Assembly (NCBI GenBank): GCA_018136815.1
Contig: CM030932.1
Location: forward strand, 5,680,407-5,744,406
Length of the DNA stretch: 64,000 nt
DNA from: Isochrysis galbana
Lineage: Eukaryota > Haptophyta > Isochrysidales > Isochrysidaceae
Reading direction: 5' to 3'
A program made the position numbers and the translations under genes. Position 1 is the first letter of the stretch. The number at the start of each line of letters is the position of its first letter. Under the pieces are notes generated by a model that worked only from the letters and a program-made list of their open reading frames with translations, made no database searches and was not told the DNA's origin. Shown one piece after another: positions 23,916 through 34,957 of this stretch.

Positions 23916-26864
23916 CTACTCCCGGGCACGCTTCTCATTCATTTCAAAAGTGTATCCAAATGCATCGATATCGGCTTTCATATATTCAGTAATGATTGCT
24001 CGTGTTCGTTCGTCATAGTACAAGGAGTAGTGGCCGTGAGTTGAGGGATTGCGCTTGATCGAGCTCATCGCGTCGCTGTAGCTCATGCGGCTTAACCCAC
24101 AAATCTTAATTTGAAGAAGCGGCCAGACTTTCGAGAGCTCCTCCAACTTGAAGATGTCATTGACGAGCCGAGCTCCAGATTGATCAACCATCCAAGATAT
24201 CTGCGAAGCATTGAACCACGAGTTCCTCTCGTTGCCATGAGACCTGGATCCGAAGAGATGCTGATCCTTATGGCCAGGTGGGAAAGCCTCGTGCATCTTC
24301 AGTATCCATTCCCGGAAACGAATCCGAGAAACTTCGGGGATTTTCGTCCACTCCCCGGCTTCAGGGAGAAAGCGTTGGTCGCAATGTGTCGGGCGGGGAC
24401 TATGCTGACAACCCGCCTCTTGCAATAAGAAATGAAACATGGACACCTGCACAATAAGACGGATACGAGTGGTTTAGCTCTTGCATCCAGCAGCACAAGT
24501 GAGTGTGTAGGGGGGCAAACCATGCCAGCAAGTCCCGACTTGTGGCGGCGCCGTTGGTGAGCATGCAGCTTTATTTCAGTCCGGTTGCACAAAGAAAACG
24601 GCGCTCACCTGCCTCGCCCAAGGATTGCGAACAAGCGCAAAAGTGTACGCTTGATGCCATGCGATCTGCCCTACTGCCCATGACTGCAATGAGGCCGATG
24701 CATGAAAGAAGCGAGCACCGACCGAACGTAGCTTGGCATTGGCCTCGGGCATTACAACTTCGAGCATTTGATGTGCTGAGTTGGTGAGTAGTGCCCAACG
24801 CATCATCGTACCTCCTGCCTTATTTACATGCACAAAACCAACGGTGGAGAAATTTGCGCCACCCTTTGCGCAGCTGGAATCCGGAGGTCGACGGGGTATT
24901 CTTTGTGGTCCAGCAGGGGGCACCAGGCTATGGGACTTGACGTCTTTCCTCAACCCTTCGACCAATGGGGTCGCAAGTGTCCGATGGAACGATGTCCCGG
25001 CTGTGTTCAATGTTGCGGCTATCTCCATTCTCCGACCATGCGGAAACGAAGCCGCGGGTGTCAGCCAGCTCGTAGATCCCCGATGCATGCCGTCAATATC
25101 CGTCAATAGCGCCTCTAGCGCAGTCAGGCGTCGCCGTGACCAAACGGGAGTCTCAAGCGCTTCGCGCCTACCAAGGTTAGATCGTTTCATTGCTTTGCTT
25201 GCGACGTGGCCGGCAGGCGGCCAAGTGAACCGCTTGTTTACAAGGGGCTTCCCTGTGACGTTAGTCCAAAGATCGGCCAGTCTGTCAGCCTGCGGCTGAG
25301 ATTCCAACTCCGCAAAGGGATGAGAACATCGGGTTAAATCAGTCAATGAGCCTAACCGGGTGTCACAGAAAAGGTCTCCGATACCAATGGAAAACGCCTC
25401 ATTGACAGTGGCATGGCCCCAGTGATATGGCACCAGAACCATATCACCGGGGCCTTGGGTGCATCGGAAGGGCATCCCAGATCCAGCAGGTAGATCGCGA
25501 GGTGCGTGCCTGTCCCGCCAAACGGAGGAAGCGGCACCAGAAATACCTGCAAATCGAGGGGGTGTCAGCAACCAATGTTTCACTCCGAAGAAAACCACGT
25601 TGTACGCGGCGCCATGAAAGTGAAGGGCGGCACCACTGCCATTACCACCAGCAAAGAGCTGATGAGAGCCGGCGTTGACCCAGGATTCTCTCAGCATGGA
25701 GACGGGCGGCAACGTCGCCTCGTAACGAAACTTCGTGGGTAGCTGGGACCATAATGACCCCGACATGTTTAGCCCAAGGTCACCGACGCCCGAAGGTTTC
25801 GTTACGCAGATGGGTAGTGTGTGGCCCGGATCGTCGCATGCGGGATGGGAATTCAAATCGAGGTATGAGAACATGCCACAGAATGCTTGATCTGTTAGAG
25901 AAGGATATGCGGTTCTACCGCAAGGCCGCAACTGGGTCTGTGCTTGCCTCATAGGGCCAGTGTCCTTCGCAAATCCGCAGCGCTCAGCAAGAGAGACTGC
26001 GCCTCTGAGTAAAACGGGACGACCCTTCAAAAAATATTCGTGCATATACTCATCGGCTGTAAGGGATGGGCCGCGCTGGTCGATGTCGCAGGCTTGTCGT
26101 TGTGCCTCTGTGGGTTCTGGTGCAGCGTCCCAACCCCCACCTTCACCACACCTTGCGGATGGCGCAGATGTACTCGTTGACGGTGCAGGGTCGACTCTTG
26201 GTGCAGCACGGGGTAGATGGGCCATCCCGACGTTTCGAAGAAGCGCCGGGATAAGAGGTGAGCCAGGGAGGCTTGCGAACTGCGCTGCGAGCTTCTCTTG
26301 TTCACGGCGATGCCGCATGGGCAAACTGCGAATCATCATTGCCAGAATTTCCACCTGCCCCATAAGCATCGCCTCATCCACTGCGGAGACGCCTTGCGCA
26401 TTCGTCACCAGCGGCGACGCGCCAACATTCAGCAATAGGCGGGTCGCCTCTTGGGCTCCGACGAAGGCGCACAGGTGGAGCGGCGTGTTACCCCTTTGAT
26501 TGGCCTGGTTGGATAAGGCTGGGGCCTTCTCAAGAACAGCAGCCACAAGTGGGTTGATGGCTTGTGCCAGCAGGTTGGTGATGTCGTGGCGATATCTCGT
26601 CGTGTCGCCGGGGTTTGTCCATTCCTCCAGCCGTGAGATGTCGCCGGCCTTAAACGAGACGAGCGAGCCGATCAGCACGTGCAGAACAGTGTGACCACCT
26701 GGGCCCGCAACTGCCAGCTCGGAGGCAGAGGCAGAACGGATGCATTGCTCAATCATCACGACGGACGAGCGGGCGGCGCACTCGACCACGGAGTTAATGC
26801 TCGGTGAAGGATGCTTGGGGAGAACGGATGCCATGAGTAGAGCCAGCCAGTGGGGGAACCCCAT
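23916..26864 (-). CDS. Ankyrin - JMJD8-like JmjC/cupin - sulfotransferase fusion protein
   Basis: Exons 24,609-26,864 and 23,916-24,446, joined by a phase-0 GT-AG intron of 162 nt, encode 928 residues. Residues ~50-190: ankyrin repeats (GHTVLHVL; GNTPLHLCAFVGAQEATRLLL). Residues ~270-500: cupin-type JmjC domain with a HFHG motif (His415, His417), GVKHWLLTPP and PGDMVLVPYHWGHATVN, closest in pattern to the JMJD8 group, which has HxHG rather than HxD. Residues ~675-928: Sulfotransfer_2-type domain with the 5'-phosphosulfate loop HVNKAGGTMMR, the 3'-phosphate-binding LVRNPWARQ at the exon junction, and a C-terminal FGYTF-like end. I infer oxygenase-like and PAPS-dependent transferase parts in one chain; no signal peptide is obvious. 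The start at MGFPHW was chosen because upstream codons lie in a G-run and repeat (26,960-27,110). Confidence 0.85.
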
Positions 26865-26959
26865 CGCCCTGCTGGCCACGACCAGAAGCGCCGGCAACGA
26901 CGGCGCCAACAGCGAGTCGTTCGGGAGGGAATGCGGAAAGGTTCGTGCGCTCCTCCCCC

Positions 26960-27110
26960 CCCCCCCCCCCCCCCCGGCCTCTCTTTCGCTGGCGCTCTTG
27001 AGCCTCTGGGGGGCCCCAATCTGCACCTGTCTGCCTGTCGACCACAGGGGGGAGGGGGGGGCTGGCCACGACAGGCCAAGGGTGGCGCGAGCCAGGCAAG
27101 AGGTGTCGTT
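26960..27110 (+). repeat. Dispersed repeat, family E copy 2
   Basis: Matches 16,616-16,790. In minus-strand sense it lies immediately upstream of the fusion gene, and the in-frame codons it adds (MQIGAPQR...) are repeat-derived. Confidence 0.65.
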
Positions 27111-27165
27111 CCGTCAATGATGGGACATCAATCGAATGGAGCCATCAAATGTCCATAGTCATGTA
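27101..27165 (+). mobile_element. Family-A TIR end, left-facing
   Basis: Starts AGGTGTCGTTCCGTCAATGA and continues GGGACATCAATCGAATGG and ATCAAATGTCC. The same ~57-bp end occurs at 33,185, 41,510, 52,530, 57,195 and 63,930. Confidence 0.75.
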
Positions 27166-27240
27166 TACAACAATATTCACATACCCTATTATCGATTTTT
27201 AGGGTGTGTGCGAAAAGTTTGTTTTAAACCAGATGTTGGA

Positions 27241-29768
27241 AAAAAAAACCTTTTAATATTCTCGCCACGCACGCGGCTATGTAGCTGTCTATCGTAGCCA
27301 CGCCCGTTTCCCTTCCTTTCCCTCACTACCCGCCTTGCGGCAACTCCCCTCGTGCTCTACTTAGGGGCCCAGGTTGTGGGGGGGGTTGGGTAGGGCGGGG
27401 GTGCACCGGCCCCTAGTGGTCTGTCCTCGCCCTCCTCCTGTGCCTCTAGGTGGCCCGCTTCTCCCTGCGTCGGTGTGAGTGGATGATTGTTGCTGCGTCT
27501 CCTTTGTTTTCATCGCCCATCCCTTTTTGGGGTGTTTTCTAGGAGGGAGATGCGCCTCAGCCTTAGGCGAGTTTTTCGGCTAGGCCGAGTGTCCCTGCTA
27601 CGAGGCCGAGGTTGTCGTTCATTATCAGCTTTCCTTTGTCGTTTTCTGTAAAAATGGGGGCGCTGAGCTCTAGCGGTCTTTTCAGCTTAGGTTTTCTCCC
27701 CTGGGCCACCTTACGAGTGCGCATTCGGTGATCGCCGTTTGGCGGGGCAATGCCCCTCACCAGGGTAGTGAACCTTATTAGCGTGGACTCCAAGACCGGT
27801 ATGTAGTGGTACGTGTGTGCTTCAAACTCTATTCTGTAGAAGTCTCTTATTATGTATCGCCATGCTATTACATAGAGGGTTTTTAGGCTATCTGGCGTGG
27901 TTTCTGCCGGGTATGCAAACAGTCTGTCTTTTGTTTTCTGTTTTTTTGGCCTATTCGGTTTCGGGGTGTAGTTAGCGATTGCGTCTAACGTGTCGAAGAT
28001 CTTCCTCGTCGCGGGGCACCACGCTAGATGACACGAATCTTCTTGGTATTTGCCGCACATTCTGCACTTTTTCGTCGTGCTATTCTCGAATCTGTTCCTG
28101 GTACCTATCCTCCTGTGGGTGATGTGTTTGAAGTGTGGGTGTTTGTCGGTGTGTTTTAGCAACGGCAGGGTATATAGCTTGGCTATGTGTTTCCAGTCGT
28201 CTTTGGTGATGTCGAGGCGTTTTTCCCACGCTTTTCTGGCTGCCTGTGAGTCGTTGCGGCGTGCTGCTTTGAGCGCGACCTTTGTGATGTCGGAAACTGT
28301 GATCGCGTCGAAAGCGATTTTTCCCTTTTGTATCGCGTACTCGTCAGCTAACGGGTACTCCATGTATCTGGGTCCTTTGTATCCATTCTCCCACCGCGCC
28401 GGTGGGTGATATCGTTGAAGTTCTTCGTCGTTAACTACGTTGCCGGTGTCGGAAATCTCTCCGAGGTAATCCGTGTTAGCGTGGATCCAAACGTTGTTGA
28501 GTTTTTTGATGTATTTCTCATCGTCTGAGACTCTAACTTCTTCTTGTTTCGCTTCCTCCGCTCCTTGCGAGGCGTCTCTGTTATCTTCCAAGGAGGGCCT
28601 CTCCCCATGGTCGGGCGGTGGGCGTTCCGACGCTTTGTTGAGTATTTGTCGCGCGTGTTCGATTACCGCGCTCCATGAGTCTAGGAACTCCGATTTATGG
28701 ATGGTTCGGTTTTCGTGTATAAATGTCTCTGGAAGGTGTTCGACATAGGCCGAGCACTCTTCTCTGCTGTAGGGTGTCGTGAAGGCGTCGTCCTTATACA
28801 CGTTGTGCACTACGTTGGTGTGCAGGGTCTCCCACATTCGTGCCCACGAGGCACGAATCGCTGGAGGAGGGAGGTGCGGGTTATGCCACAAGGGCTGCGA
28901 GAGCGCGCCCTCGCGTGTGAGGAACGAGGGCTGTATGTCTAGATCTCTGAAGTTCGCGATGGCCTCTATCCAAAATGTCGGGAGTGCCGGGTTGCCCATC
29001 AGGCTGCACGTCAGTGTTTTTATCGGGATCTTGGAGAGGACAGCGCCCCTTCCTAGTCCGGTGCGGCAGAACCATGCGTCGAGCGCGTGTTTCCATAGCG
29101 CTTTTCGCGCGTTAAGATAGTTTAGTATCCATTTGGATTGCAGGGCCTTGATATGGGTCGGCCAGTGAAGGAGCCCTATCCCCATTGATCTTGTTGCACT
29201 TTTGTCGTGGGATGTGGCATAGTGTGGGTATTTGACCCACTTGTGTAGTTTGTTGGTGTGTGGGCTTGTCCAGAGGACAGCGTCTGCGGCTCTTTGAATC
29301 CGCGTGTGGAACCATCTCGGGGCGGCTAGCGTCTGCAACCAGTATCTAGGTGTCCCGTATATCATGTAGTTTACAATAGTTGCCCTTCCAAATATCGTCA
29401 TATATTTGGTGGCTGGCGCTAGGCTGGCCACTTTGTCATCGACTTTGTCGGCTAGTTTCGTCCAGAAGGGTTTTAGCGCCTCCGGCGCTCCCAGCGGAAC
29501 GCCTAGTATCGTCAGGTATTCGTTGTTGTTTATCCAGTTGTACCTCCGCATATCCCACGGGGGCCTTTGGGCTCTTTGCGCCCCCATCCGGAGCCCTTGA
29601 AATTTGCCCTCGTTTGTCTTGCCTCCCGTAGCTTTTTCGTGCAGTTTAACCCAATACAAAGATTTTTTGATGCTTCTATAGTCTCGGGCTATTAGTGCCG
29701 TATCGTCCGCGAACTGACTTATGCGCAAGGCACACGCCACCGCCTGGTTCATTGCGTGCACCTGCTAG
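27241..29768 (-). mobile_element. 5'-truncated LINE (non-LTR) retrotransposon
   Basis: The 3' end (27,241-27,560 as UTR) finishes GGCGAGAATATTAAAAGG followed by nine T. The same tail is at 37,190-37,216 (+) and 32,826 (-). The body holds the pol ORF fragment. It is cut at 29,768 just upstream of the RT catalytic motif, as expected of incomplete target-primed reverse transcription. Confidence 0.85.
27563..29761 (-). pseudogene. LINE reverse transcriptase, C-terminal 732 residues
   Basis: The open frame begins within RT: SQFADDTALIAR is the FADD catalytic motif, followed by thumb/linker regions with no stop codon. A Cys/His knuckle (CRMCGKYQEDSCHLAWC) lies in the last third, and GRKPKLK ... 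LAEKLA ends the ORF. Missing are the N-terminal endonuclease and the first RT blocks, so it cannot be active. The unbroken frame over 2.2 kb suggests a recent insertion. Confidence 0.85.
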
Positions 29769-30479
29769 GCTCCCGGCTCTAGCCTCCTACTTACCAATGA
29801 ATGAAGAAGAGAAGAAGAGGTGAACATAAGAGTTGAATTACATATCCATTTCATTCACTCTCACTTCTCTCACACACTTTTGGACTTATTGTAGCGCAAC
29901 ATCACAGCAGACTGGATTTGATCTGCCAAGCTAGATGTGGGGCGAGTGTCGGAGTGTTTTCCTGACCCAGCGGCTGAAGATGATTTCTGCTTTGGGTGGT
30001 GGGTTCCCGCCAGATGCGCTGTGAGGCGCTCTGGCAGGATCTTGGGCTTTTCTGCTCGCTGCAGAGTAGAGAGCTACGACGTGGCCCGTCCTGAGGCCGC
30101 CCACGGGTCTCGCCTCATCGATCAGCGCCGAATCTGGCACTGTCAGAGAGAGGAGGGCCGCGAGGGCAGCCTCAACGCGGAGGCTCGTCAGCCACGCGTG
30201 GACGGCCGCGTCGGTGAGCTGGTCCTGGTTCTCGATGCCGAGTTCGAGTGAGGGCAAAGCCTGCGAGGGGCGGGTCGGGATGGTCGGGGCGGGGTCTGTG
30301 GCAGCCAGGGTAGCCGCGTGCGCGCGCTGTGAGGAGCTGGGTGGGCTGCGCGGGCAATGATGCCAGAGGGTCAGGGGGTGGTCGGACTGTCGGCAGCCCG
30401 ACACGGCGCTGCATCGGGCGGGAATCAAATGCCGAATGTAGCTTAGATATAAAGGAACCGATCCCCCCGCGGGCGCGAC
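29769..30479. other. Intergenic with an unsupported minus-strand ORF
   Basis: A minus-strand frame from about 30,414 to 29,931 contains LTDAAVHAWLTSLRVEAALAALLSL and could be an exon of an unknown protein, but no start, splice partner or domain is clear. A pyrimidine-rich stretch lies at 29,840-29,880. Confidence 0.3.
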
Positions 30480-30682
30480 CGCCAAATTTTTACGTGTAGA
30501 GCGTGAGCGCGCGTGACGGAGGGGGGGGGGAGGGGGGGAGAATCGCACCATTTCCTGGCTAAGATTTTCGTGGCGGCAGGTGGCCCCCCCTGAAGGTTTT
30601 TTATTGGGCCTCGCGCCACGGTCAAAAAATGCAGCCCAACCCTTACTATTAGTTAAAAAGCCCCTGTTTGACCGCCCTATTG
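30480..30682 (+). mobile_element. Family-C TIR element, right-end fragment
   Basis: About 180 bp similar to 15,850-16,030, including CACGGTCAAAAA, TATTAGT-TTAAAAAGCC and the terminal TGTTTGACCGCCCTA. No left end found. Confidence 0.65.
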
Positions 30683-30685
30683 ATT

Positions 30686-30775
30686 GTGCAGGCCCACCCA
30701 TGGGGTGTCTGCGATGGAGGAAGGGGGGAACGCGGCCCCCATGACCCTATCAGTTTTACTGATAGTTGGAACGAC
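30686..30775 (-). repeat. Dispersed repeat, family F copy 1
   Basis: The reverse complement matches 45,885-45,985 (TGATAGGGTCATGGGGGCCG, CACCCCATGGGTGGGCCTG). A weaker match is at 45,290-45,380. It starts exactly where the family-C element ends, so that element inserted into or next to it. Confidence 0.75.
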
Positions 30776-31045
30776 ACCTAAGAAGGCAGGCCGTCAGAGA
30801 GAGAGAGGCCAGAACACAAAACATAAAAGGCCCTCCTGGAACCCACCACCCGAACCGGGCCCAAGGTAGCGCACCTGGGCCGCACCCCGGAAACCAAAGA
30901 CGAAGGAACGAAGGGGGGAAGGGAAAGGGGAGGAGCGATGGGAACAGGGGCGATGTCGGATAGAAGGCGTAAGGAACCGGCCGATAGTAGGTGTCGTTGC
31001 CCTGAATCTTCAGATGTTTTCTTTAGCCACATACACCGGACGAGC
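30776..31045 (+). mobile_element. LINE-like 3'-end fragment, second family
   Basis: Ends CTGAATCTTCAGATGTTTTC. A similar CGAATCTTCAGATGTTTTA occurs at 47,608, also preceded by a GGCGATGTCG block. I read these as 3' ends of a second non-LTR family; no protein sequence remains. Confidence 0.4.
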
Positions 31046-31269
31046 CATGCACCAACCGCGCACACCCCCATCGCGGGGGAGGGGCTCCGTTGTCCGTTGC
31101 CGTCGAAGGGCTACTGAGCTATACTCACACAACAAGAAAACTCTGACGATTCTCGTACTCGTACTAGTATTGTACTAGAGTAGAGTACTTTACTAGGAGA
31201 GCTCGGCGCCCCTCGTCCTCCTCTCCCCCCCCGTCAACTCTGCCTCCCTCGTCGCCCGCTCTCTCGCCG

Positions 31270-32735
31270 GTGGTCTCAAGTCTCCGCGCTTCCGAGCGGT
31301 GGATGGCAGCACCCAGCGACACCGACGACTTCCACTACGACACTCCAACGCTGAGCGTCGTGAAGTCTCTCCCGAATATCAGCGCGCTCCCACCGCTCTG
31401 CGCAGCGGGAGATACACTTTACCTTGACCTGGATGAGACGCTGATCAGCGCCGAGCCCGATGCAGCTGAGGTGTCTGCCAAGGCACTCGCCAACGCTTTG
31501 CACCAGCACGGCGCGGATCCCTCCTCAAGCTGGGAGGCGGCGTGCTTTGTATGGGAAGCATTTCAGGGTCCCTGTGCTGTCAAGCCGACCGAGGGTGGAG
31601 CAACGATCGCTGCACTCCTCGAGTTGCGCCAACGTGGCCTCCACATGGTAGGAATCACTGCAAGGGCGCCATCTGTCAGCCGTGAGACAGAGCTTCAGCT
31701 GGAGCGTTGTGGTATCCTGCGCTTTCTGAGTCCGCTGACGCTTGGCGATATCTCCGAAGCGGAAGGGCCGACGATGCCTCCTTTGACTCATCGGCATGGT
31801 ATCATCTATTGTACCGGGTCAAGAAAGGTGCACCGCACCCCCAACCCCCATTGAGCTCGTGTCTTCCCGCATCTCTGATGATTCGATTCTCCTCGACGTA
31901 GGCTGAAGGGTTGGTTGCATACGAATCATTTCGGCGCGGCGGCGGCTTCAGGCGCGGTGGAGGCGTCGAACGTGTTGTAGGTGGTGAAGGCGATCTCGGA
32001 CACCATGGAGATGATGCAATGCCAGCCGGCCGGGTGGTACGTGCTCTGGCCCCTTACCCAATAAATATTCCCCACAGTTCTCCTCGTGCTGCTTTCACTA
32101 CGGAATAGATAGCGCCTCGACCATCATCATAGACCATAGTCAAGCAGGAGCGACCATTTCATTGTTCCTACACCATGTGCGTGCGGTATAATATGGCCAT
32201 GTATTACGGTATTGTCCTTACACAACCAACTTCCCTGTCCTCCGCATGTATTCCTTGCGTCTGTATCCCGTAGGTTGCCGTGGATGACAAACTTCAAAAT
32301 CTCGAGCACATCCAAGAGTTGCTCCTAACATCAGGAAGATCATATTTGGGGCTTCATTACGTTGCACCCGACAAGGCAGATACACCTCCATACCAGCCGC
32401 CACGGGCTATGCTGCTCCTCGCTGCAGCACTGTCAAATCCCCGTGGCCGATCTCGATTGGATGCGGCCATCAAGACCATGAAGGCAGCAACTAGAGCTCG
32501 TCAGGGTCTAGGAGTTCTTGCTGTCGCGCGACCGGACTATAGTGCCCAAGCTGCCAACGCCGTAGGTTACGTTTTGGAGGCTTGTAAGTCTACAATGCGT
32601 CGCGGAGGAGAACTGGCATCAGAAGCTATTGAATTGATCCCTGCGCCATCTCGTCTCCGGTTGCCAATTGCTAGCGCGAGTTCCTTGCTTGTCGTTGCTG
32701 CGATCGCTCGTATAGCCACAAAGGCGCAGCGCTGA
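31270..32735 (+). CDS. HAD-superfamily (DUF2608-like) hydrolase with C-terminal hydrophobic segment
   Basis: Exons 31,270-31,827, 31,902-31,976 and 32,274-32,735 (introns GT-AG, 74 and 297 nt) give 364 residues. HAD motif I is LYLDLDETLIS, motif II is in GITARA, the motif III Lys lies at the exon 1/2 junction (GSRK|AEGL), and motif IV is VAVDDKLQN at the start of exon 3. This order suits the DUF2608 branch of haloacid-dehalogenase-like phosphatases; substrate unknown. The C-terminal ~150 residues lack a known domain and end in a short hydrophobic helix (ASSLLVVAAIARIA). Start: first ATG, or the one at 31,303 (MAAPSDTDD). Exon 2 contains a Gly/Arg repeat, so its 3' boundary is less certain. 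Confidence 0.75.
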
Positions 32736-32825
32736 GGTTGTCATCGCCTAACCAGCATGCACCCATGTACCCATGCGGCGCATTTCATCTTGGTTCATAA
32801 TCATACGGACCGGGTGTGTGAACTG

Positions 32826-33060
32826 AAAAATCTTATTAATATTCTCGCCGCGCGCGCGACCCTGCAGGTCTGGTCTGCAGCCACGCCCGTATCCCTTATC
32901 ACGCCCTCCACTTGCCTTGCGGCTCGTCCCCTTGTGCTCTACTTACTACTTAAGGGCGCTCGGTGTACGGGGCTTCCGGTGACAGGCGGCGCTATCGCCC
33001 TGGCAGCATCGCAGTGACCAGGGCGGCCGAGAGGAGGGGGAGCGGCGCCATCGCTCGCGC
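32826..33060 (-). mobile_element. LINE 3'-UTR fragment
   Basis: The reverse complement ends GGCGAGAATATTAATAAGAT with the same CACGCCC and CCGCAAGGC landmarks as the LINE ending at 27,241. The length is 3' UTR only. Confidence 0.7.
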
Positions 33061-33184
33061 TCTCTTCGTGACAGAACCGGATAAAAGTTCCTTTACAAAC
33101 CCCGCACACCACTATCTCACGCACACTCACAGTAATAGCAATACGCAATACGTAGAAAACTAACGTAGACCGGACGTGCGCGTA

Positions 33185-33233
33185 AAGGGGGCTCCATTTG
33201 AGTGATGTCCCATAATTGACGGAACGACACCTT
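33185..33233 (-). mobile_element. Family-A TIR end, right-facing
   Basis: GTGATGTCCCATAATTGACG followed by GAACGACACCTT is the reverse complement of the 27,101 and 41,510 ends. Confidence 0.7.
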
Positions 33234-34213
33234 CTTCGAATGCGAAGCCGAAGTCGCCAAGCGCAGGGAGCGCAACAAGACGCGCAAGAACACCCCCCGC
33301 CCGAAATTAGCCCACGAGCCCACGAAGCACTCGGCAAGGCCCAGCCCGAGCCATGCGCATGTGCGGATGCTTCACCCAAGGGCTGTGCCTTCGCAACAAG
33401 CGCGGAGTGCGCTGGAACCTACCGCACGAAGTCCCGGGCGCCTGGCGCCTGGATCGATATTATAATGAAAACTTCATAATATTTTTACCGCACTCGCGGC
33501 GAATGGAACCACTACCACTACTACCTACATACATACACGTAGTATACTTTCTACACCCCCACTCAACCGGCCCTTCCCCCCCCGCCATCAGGCGGCTCCC
33601 CCCGTGCACTACTAGGGGGATCGGGGTGAAGGGCTTAGATATGGTCCGGTGGCCTGCGCCCCCCCCCCCCCAGGCAAGCCTGCCTGTGAGAGAGTGCCTC
33701 AGCAGGGCAGTCTGCTCCTGGCGCAAGCCATCAGGCATGCGAGGAGCATGGGTGGTTCCTCCCCTATGGCGGGGGAGGAGTGGAGAGAGGGGGGGGCTCG
33801 TGCCCCCCCATGGGCGAACCAAGTATAAACTTAGTTGAATAAGGATCGATATTATAATAGAAAACTGAATATTAGTGCCGCTACTGCTACTGCATGTGCA
33901 TGGCGGGATTCCGGGACTGAAACGTTGTCCCATTCCAATTAGCTAATGGGGTTGGATAGGATATAACATTAATTATTTTATGTTATTCATTATTCCATTT
34001 TACACGGGAGTAGGGCACGACTACATCCCATCTGCCAGCGCTTCATGGCTGCTAGACTTTCGGTCTCGCACGAACGCTCGGTGCTCGGCCTTGGCTCTGG
34101 CTCAAAAGTAGTTGGCTACAACGCTACAATGCCCACCACGCGCACCCACGCGGCAAAAGACCACGGCTTTTGGGCTTCATTTGGTCTCTCTGATCAGCCA
34201 AATTCGTTAACCC
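33234..34213. repeat. Intergenic repeats, no gene seen
   Basis: 33,640-33,835 is an inverted relative of 12,909-13,110 (GGAGGAGTGGAGAGAGG, CATGCGAGGAGC-type landmarks), ending with AACTTAGTTGAATAAGGATC. The GGATCGATATTATAATGAAA motif occurs at about 33,451 and again near 33,843. The rest lacks coding signal. Confidence 0.5.
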
Positions 34214-34902
34214 TTAAACAGATGTGTGGTATACCACCGGAACTTGAGGGACTGGAAGTACAGTGCTCGCGATGGCAGAGTATGACAAGCCACGCTCGGC
34301 GAACGCTTGTTCTGCCAAGGGACGTTGTTCGGCAAGCTGATTTGCTTGGGCACGCCAATATCGCTTCCGTCGGTTTGTGAACCCTGTGAAGACCCGGCAA
34401 GAAGTATCATCAGAAGTGTTCTAGCAGGCACCCACGGCTTATGTAGCATGTGCCAGTGGTGTGAGGCAAGGCGCTCACAATGCTCCACTTGGCGGACTTC
34501 AAGACCAGAAGCACGGGCTAAAGCAAACTTTTCATCGTTGTTGGGATATGGATCGAGCTCATGCTGTGCAAACCATGCCATCAATACATTTTTCTGCTCA
34601 TTTTTGTGATTTTGTCGGCGGCCTCGCTTCGTAGAGGCTTCATTTTGATTTTGAACCCGAATGATATCATCTCTTGTGTTCGTTTTGGGTGGAGTCGCCG
34701 ACATTCCTGTGGAGATTTGGTGTCCTTGATGTGGAAGGGTATGGCTTCGCTGCATTTCAGCAACGGCATCCAGCAAAATCTTCTCGATGTTTTTGAGCTT
34801 GTTGTGATCTACCTCTTCAATACCGCGAAGTTTACGTGAACTGCGCGGCAGGATGAATAAGTCTGAGAAATACTTCTTTGGCTTAGGCAATGCCATGGGC
34901 AA
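34214..34902 (-). CDS. TALE-class (KN-type) homeodomain protein
   Basis: Exons 34,479-34,902 and 34,214-34,383 (GT-AG intron, 95 nt) encode 197 residues. The homeodomain has the three-residue TALE extension: KNVLMAWFAQHELDPYPNN, EKFALARASGLEVRQVEH, then across the intron WFTNRRKRYW. The PYP motif and WFxNxRxR recognition helix define the TALE/KNOX-BELL superclass, which in green algae controls the haploid-to-diploid switch; function in this lineage is unknown. The N-terminal ~100 residues are basic with no visible KNOX/ELK domain. The tail after the homeodomain is ~45 residues and Ala/Gln-rich. The start at MPMALPKPKK is the first ATG. Confidence 0.88.
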
Positions 34903-34957
34903 GGGAGCATAAAGGAAAGTGATTTACGGTGGTGAATGGTAGTGCTATGCTGGCAGC

